35,117 nt of DNA from Desulfamplus sp. (GTDB lineage: Bacteria; Desulfobacterota; Desulfobacteria; Desulfobacterales; Desulfobacteraceae). The stretch spans positions 1 to 35,117 of the forward strand of contig JADFZQ010000031.1 of assembly GCA_015232455.1 (NCBI GenBank), given 5' to 3'. Positions 32,417 to 35,117 of this stretch are shown here, piece by piece. How positions within the stretch are numbered: position 1 is the stretch's first letter; each line of letters opens with the position of its first letter. Below the pieces are notes generated by a model that was given only the letters and a program-made list of their open reading frames with translations, did not search any database and was not told the origin of the DNA. A program made the position numbers and the translations under genes.

Positions 32417-33904
32417 TCAACAAGTTTTAGATACAGCATTTTCCACTATTTTTCTACCAAGCATCTGAAATATTATATTGTGAAAAGGCAACATCGAGTA
32501 CCAATACATTCTACCAACAAGACCACGAGGGTGAAAATGGGCAGTCTGTACCAAAATACCACGTTCTGAATTTATATCAAACTCAAGCCACGCTTTACCA
32601 GGCAGCTTCATCTGTGCAGCTAAGAGAAGTCGTTTTCCATATCTTATATCTGCAACTTTCCAGAAATCTACTGCATCACCTATTCTCAAATTTTTAGTTG
32701 CTCTCTTGCCCCTATTTAGCCCAACACCGCCTGCGAGCTTATCAATAACACCTCTTATCTTCCATAAAAAATTAAATGCAAACCAGCCGTTATCTCCGCC
32801 AAGAGAGCAAACTGATTCAAATAATTTATCTGTTGAAACTTTACCTATTGAAAATGTACGTACATCTCTAAGAACGGCACCTGCACTTTCACCAACAACA
32901 GCAGGCGAATCAAAATCTGTAAGCTCACAACTTTTATCTTCAGAACTATCACACCAACGGCTGATAACCTGACGATTTTCCATCTCGTCAATCGCAAGTT
33001 TAACAGCCTCATTAAATGGCATTGGTTTTATTGTTGGAAAATATCTTTGAGCATGATCATTTAGCAAAATGGTCTCGGATTTAAGCCCCTCAATTAATGC
33101 TGATGCTATTTTTAACGAAACTGGTGTAAAAAGAATGAGCCAATATGATGAGAGTTTTGGGGTTAGAACTGGTACTGGAATTAAAAATCTTTCAAGCTCC
33201 ATAACCTTTGCAGTCTCTTGCATCATCTGCTTGAAATTCATGGGATATGTGCCAATATCAACAATCATATCTCCTTCAATATCAGCAGTAATTGCAGATT
33301 CAAGATAGGCAAGAACATCATCAATAGCAATTGGCTGTGTAATGGTGTTGACCCATTTAGGCGTTATCATAATCGGCAGTTTATGGATAATATGGCGAAC
33401 TATCTCAAAGCTGGCACTACCTGAGCCTATAATAATTCCAGCCCTAAAGCAGATTGTCTGTATCTTGTCTTTATATGCACTTAAAATCTCTCCTGTTTCA
33501 ATGCGGCTTAAAAGATGTTTGCTTGCACTCTCTTTTTCTCCAAGCCCGCCAAGATATATTATTCTTTTTACACCAGAAGCAATGCAAGCATCTCTGAAAT
33601 TTTCAGCACTTTTGCGATCTTTAACTTCAAAATCGCTATTTTTACCTCCCATTGAGTGAATAAGATAGAAGGCAACATCAATATTTTGAAGAGCATTCAC
33701 AAGAGAGTCAGGATTAAAAGTATCTGCTTCAACTATCTCAATTTCGCCTTGTAACTCTTTTGCATGAATTGAAGGGTCAAGTTTATTTCTATCCCTGACC
33801 ATAAGACGGATATTAATATCGCTTTTTTTGATCAACAGTTGTTTTAATCTTCTGCCTACATAGCCTGTTGCTCCAGTTATCAATACATTTATCTTCATAA
33901 TCAT
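32417..33904 (-). CDS. NAD(P)-binding oxidoreductase with DUF2867 domain (YbjT-like)
   Basis: The protein has 495 residues. The N-terminal Rossmann domain (extended SDR/NmrA-like) has VLITGATGYVGRRL, a YLIHSMGG strand, IIYLGGLGE and FRAGIIIGSGSASFE. The C-terminal DUF2867 half has GWFAFNFLWKIRGVID, LRIGDAVDFWKV, LLLAAQMKLPGKAWLEF and HPRGLVGRMYWYSMLPFH. The two-domain layout and length match E. coli YbjT. Its substrate is not known. A second ATG at 33898 is an alternative start. It lies 35 bases after the nitroreductase gene on the same strand, so the two may be co-transcribed. Confidence 0.88.
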   Translation of the reverse strand: MIMKINVLITGATGYVGRRLKQLLIKKSDINIRLMVRDRNKLDPSIHAKELQGEIEIVEADTFNPDSLVNALQNIDVAFYLIHSMGGKNSDFEVKDRKSAENFRDACIASGVKRIIYLGGLGEKESASKHLLSRIETGEILSAYKDKIQTICFRAGIIIGSGSASFEIVRHIIHKLPIMITPKWVNTITQPIAIDDVLAYLESAITADIEGDMIVDIGTYPMNFKQMMQETAKVMELERFLIPVPVLTPKLSSYWLILFTPVSLKIASALIEGLKSETILLNDHAQRYFPTIKPMPFNEAVKLAIDEMENRQVISRWCDSSEDKSCELTDFDSPAVVGESAGAVLRDVRTFSIGKVSTDKLFESVCSLGGDNGWFAFNFLWKIRGVIDKLAGGVGLNRGKRATKNLRIGDAVDFWKVADIRYGKRLLLAAQMKLPGKAWLEFDINSERGILVQTAHFHPRGLVGRMYWYSMLPFHNIIFQMLGRKIVENAVSKTC

Positions 33905-33939
33905 TTCTATTTTTACAATTTAAAGTTTTTAATTTTAAT

Positions 33940-34701
33940 TTAACATCTACCAACAGGAGCAAGATAGATTGTAAACTCATCCTCACCATCAACCCCAAGA
34001 AATTCATCACAGGCTTCTTGATGGTAAGCTGCAATAGCACAAGTTCCTAATCCAAGAGAGGTACAGGCAAGATAGAGATTTTGGCATACATGACCCGCAT
34101 CAATCGCAATAACCTTATGAGCTGCCAAATCGTAACGCCACTCCATTCGAGATGGAATTGCTGTCCAGAAAAAAGTAACAGCAGCAGAGGCTATAAATCT
34201 CTGTCCAAGAGCAGCAGAGGCTGCTTTATATCCAATACTGTTATCTACAGTCAGTTGCTCTAACTGGTCATCAAATGGCAGATAGCGATAAAGACCAGAG
34301 TCCAGCCCATCTACAGAGCTGACAGCTATATATGTCTCAAAAGCATGACGTCCCCCAGCAGATGGAACACTTCTCAATGCACAAGCAGAATGCAAGATAT
34401 TACGAACTCCCTGTGTTGCCCAAAGAAGTGCTGAGAGTTCCTCCAAGGTTAAAGCATCACTCGTGTATTTACGTATGCTTGAGCGTTTAATAATAGCTTC
34501 TCCAACTGTCATACTGCACAATTTGGTTAATAATTTTGCACCATCTGGAATATTGATACGAACAGCGTTTGATGAAGATGTTTTTTGTAATGGAGGAGCT
34601 GGGATGTTACGACTCTGAGAAGTCATAGAAAAATTAATCTTTTGACGAATAGTATCTTTAAGAAACTCTCTATTTTTATTAAAACGATTAGCATCTGACA
34701 T
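33940..34701 (-). CDS. SagB/ThcOx-type nitroreductase-family FMN oxidoreductase
   Basis: The start at ATG 34701 (253 residues) is supported by AAGGA 7 bases upstream. The sequence after it (NREFLKDTIRQKINFSMTSQ, then IPAPPLQK) matches the usual start of stand-alone SagB-type proteins. The nitroreductase core has AIIKRSSIRKYT, LTLEELSALLWATQGV, RSVPSAGGRHAFETYI, SGLYRYLP, AIDAGHVCQNLYLACTSLGLG and a final LAPVGRC. It binds FMN. SagB enzymes oxidise azolines to azoles in peptide natural products when paired with a cyclodehydratase; none is visible here, so the role is open. Confidence 0.9.
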   Translation of the reverse strand: MSDANRFNKNREFLKDTIRQKINFSMTSQSRNIPAPPLQKTSSSNAVRINIPDGAKLLTKLCSMTVGEAIIKRSSIRKYTSDALTLEELSALLWATQGVRNILHSACALRSVPSAGGRHAFETYIAVSSVDGLDSGLYRYLPFDDQLEQLTVDNSIGYKAASAALGQRFIASAAVTFFWTAIPSRMEWRYDLAAHKVIAIDAGHVCQNLYLACTSLGLGTCAIAAYHQEACDEFLGVDGEDEFTIYLAPVGRC

Positions 34702-34711
34702 AGCATTATCC

Positions 34712-34984
34712 TTAAATTGCATCATTTTGTTTTTTATTAACAGACGATCCTTTTGTGCTTGTAGGCTTTGCTTCATTTCGAACTTGGTTTTGAGTTCGAA
34801 TAGTTAAATCTGATGGTGATGATCTAACCACATTAGATGACATTATGTTTTTGAGCCATGAAAAAAAATGTGCTACAGGATTTTGTTCTTTGCTTAGATT
34901 AGCATCAAATTCATCAGCACCTTTTTGATGTTCCTCTTTTTCCTCTTCAATTTTTTCATCTTTTCTTATACTATTATACTGCAA
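34712..34984 (-). CDS. Hypothetical charged ORF upstream of the SagB-type gene, possibly truncated
   Basis: This 90-residue ORF is Glu/Lys-rich at the N-terminus (RKDEKIEEEKEEHQKGADEF), has a short hydrophobic patch (NPVAHFFSWLKNIM) and a Ser/Thr/Asn-rich tail. It ends 10 bases before the nitroreductase start. The TTG start lies within the end of the IS-like element at 34977, so the original N-terminus may have been replaced by the insertion. No family is recognised, and it might not be translated. The close spacing to the next gene favours a real gene. Confidence 0.4.
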   Translation of the reverse strand: MQYNSIRKDEKIEEEKEEHQKGADEFDANLSKEQNPVAHFFSWLKNIMSSNVVRSSPSDLTIRTQNQVRNEAKPTSTKGSSVNKKQNDAI

Positions 34985-35117
34985 GCGGTTATAAATTGAG
35001 TTTTTATATTCTCATTTTTGCTTTAATTTGTTAATGTGTGTTTATGACAATAGAACTTGAATTCACACCAGAAATAATAGAAGAGATAAACTATGAACGT
35101 TACCATCATCCTGTTCC
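34975..35117 (+). mobile_element. Left end of an IS630-like insertion sequence (cut by the window edge)
   Basis: After a TA dinucleotide at 34975-34976, the end reads TACTGCAAGCGGTTATAAAT, then TGAGTTTTT, followed 40 bases later by the start of a transposase-like ORF. The same terminal pattern bounds the mini-elements at 19480-19625 and 29490-29561. The right end is outside the window. Confidence 0.6.
35044..35117 (+). CDS. IS630-like transposase, N-terminus (partial)
   Basis: Twenty-four codons, beginning MTIELEFTPEIIEEI and ending NYERYHHPV, run off the right edge. The FTPEIIEEINYERYHH start is one I associate with helix-turn-helix N-termini of IS630-family transposases; this is from memory and not a search. 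The TA-flanked end just upstream is consistent, since IS630/Tc1-type elements insert at TA. Confidence 0.55.
   Translation, partial: MTIELEFTPEIIEEINYERYHHPV

Noticed and set aside
1-35117. CRISPR array, tRNA or rRNA genes
   Set aside because: No regularly spaced direct repeats with unique spacers were seen; no cloverleaf or rRNA-like sequence was recognised by eye. A covariance-model scan was not possible.

Overview
The window looks like a chromosomal segment of a low-GC anaerobic Gram-negative bacterium, most likely a member of the Desulfobacterota (Desulfobacterales-like). This is inferred from gene content. There is a Tat-exported [NiFe] hydrogenase of the type found in sulfate reducers, a double-cubane/2-hydroxyacyl-CoA-dehydratase-like protein with its ATPase activator, a SagB-type nitroreductase, and lipid A biosynthesis (lpxC). 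Many proteins carry Ser/Asn-rich low-complexity inserts. No rRNA, tRNA or CRISPR array was seen.

Layout. (1) 1-9.2 kb is an anaerobic redox block. It holds two paralogous double-cubane-type proteins (220-1440 minus, 3404-4705 plus) separated by a GT4 glycosyltransferase, then the ASKHA-type activator (4807-5700), the hydrogenase small and large subunits (5788-6777, 6925-8562) and the hydrogenase maturation protease (8726-9193). A Tat-signal FecR-domain protein follows (9297-10007). (2) 10.0-10.65 kb is a decayed IS200/IS605-type element. (3) 10.8-14.6 kb holds threonine dehydrogenase (tdh), an aspartokinase and an MFS transporter. (4) 14.7-19.4 kb minus is an RND efflux pair (adaptor, then pump). 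(5) 19.6-26.9 kb minus holds asd and the classic rpmH-rnpA-yidD-yidC-jag-mnmE cluster. rpmH is a 44-residue gene found by reading the sequence directly. (6) 27.1-34.98 kb holds an HD-domain protein, panC, a DUF4390 protein, lpxC, comM/yifB, a YbjT-like oxidoreductase, a SagB-type nitroreductase and a small upstream ORF. (7) The last 140 bases look like the left end and transposase start of an IS630-like element.

The most unusual signal is the density and variety of short palindromic or inverted-repeat elements between genes and sometimes inside them. (a) GTAG...CTAC palindromes occur in two sequence types, five copies. (b) A 33-bp near-perfect palindrome is present in two identical copies. 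(c) A family of TA-flanked mini-elements has ends matching the IS630-like end at the right edge of the window. One copy supplies the last codons and stop of lpxC, and another lies just after asd. (d) A second small inverted-repeat family is represented by two copies. (e) A GC-rich palindromic repeat is inserted in frame in the mnmE G domain. Together with in-frame tandem repeats in the glycosyltransferase and RND pump, this suggests a genome heavily shaped by non-autonomous elements. How they move is inference.
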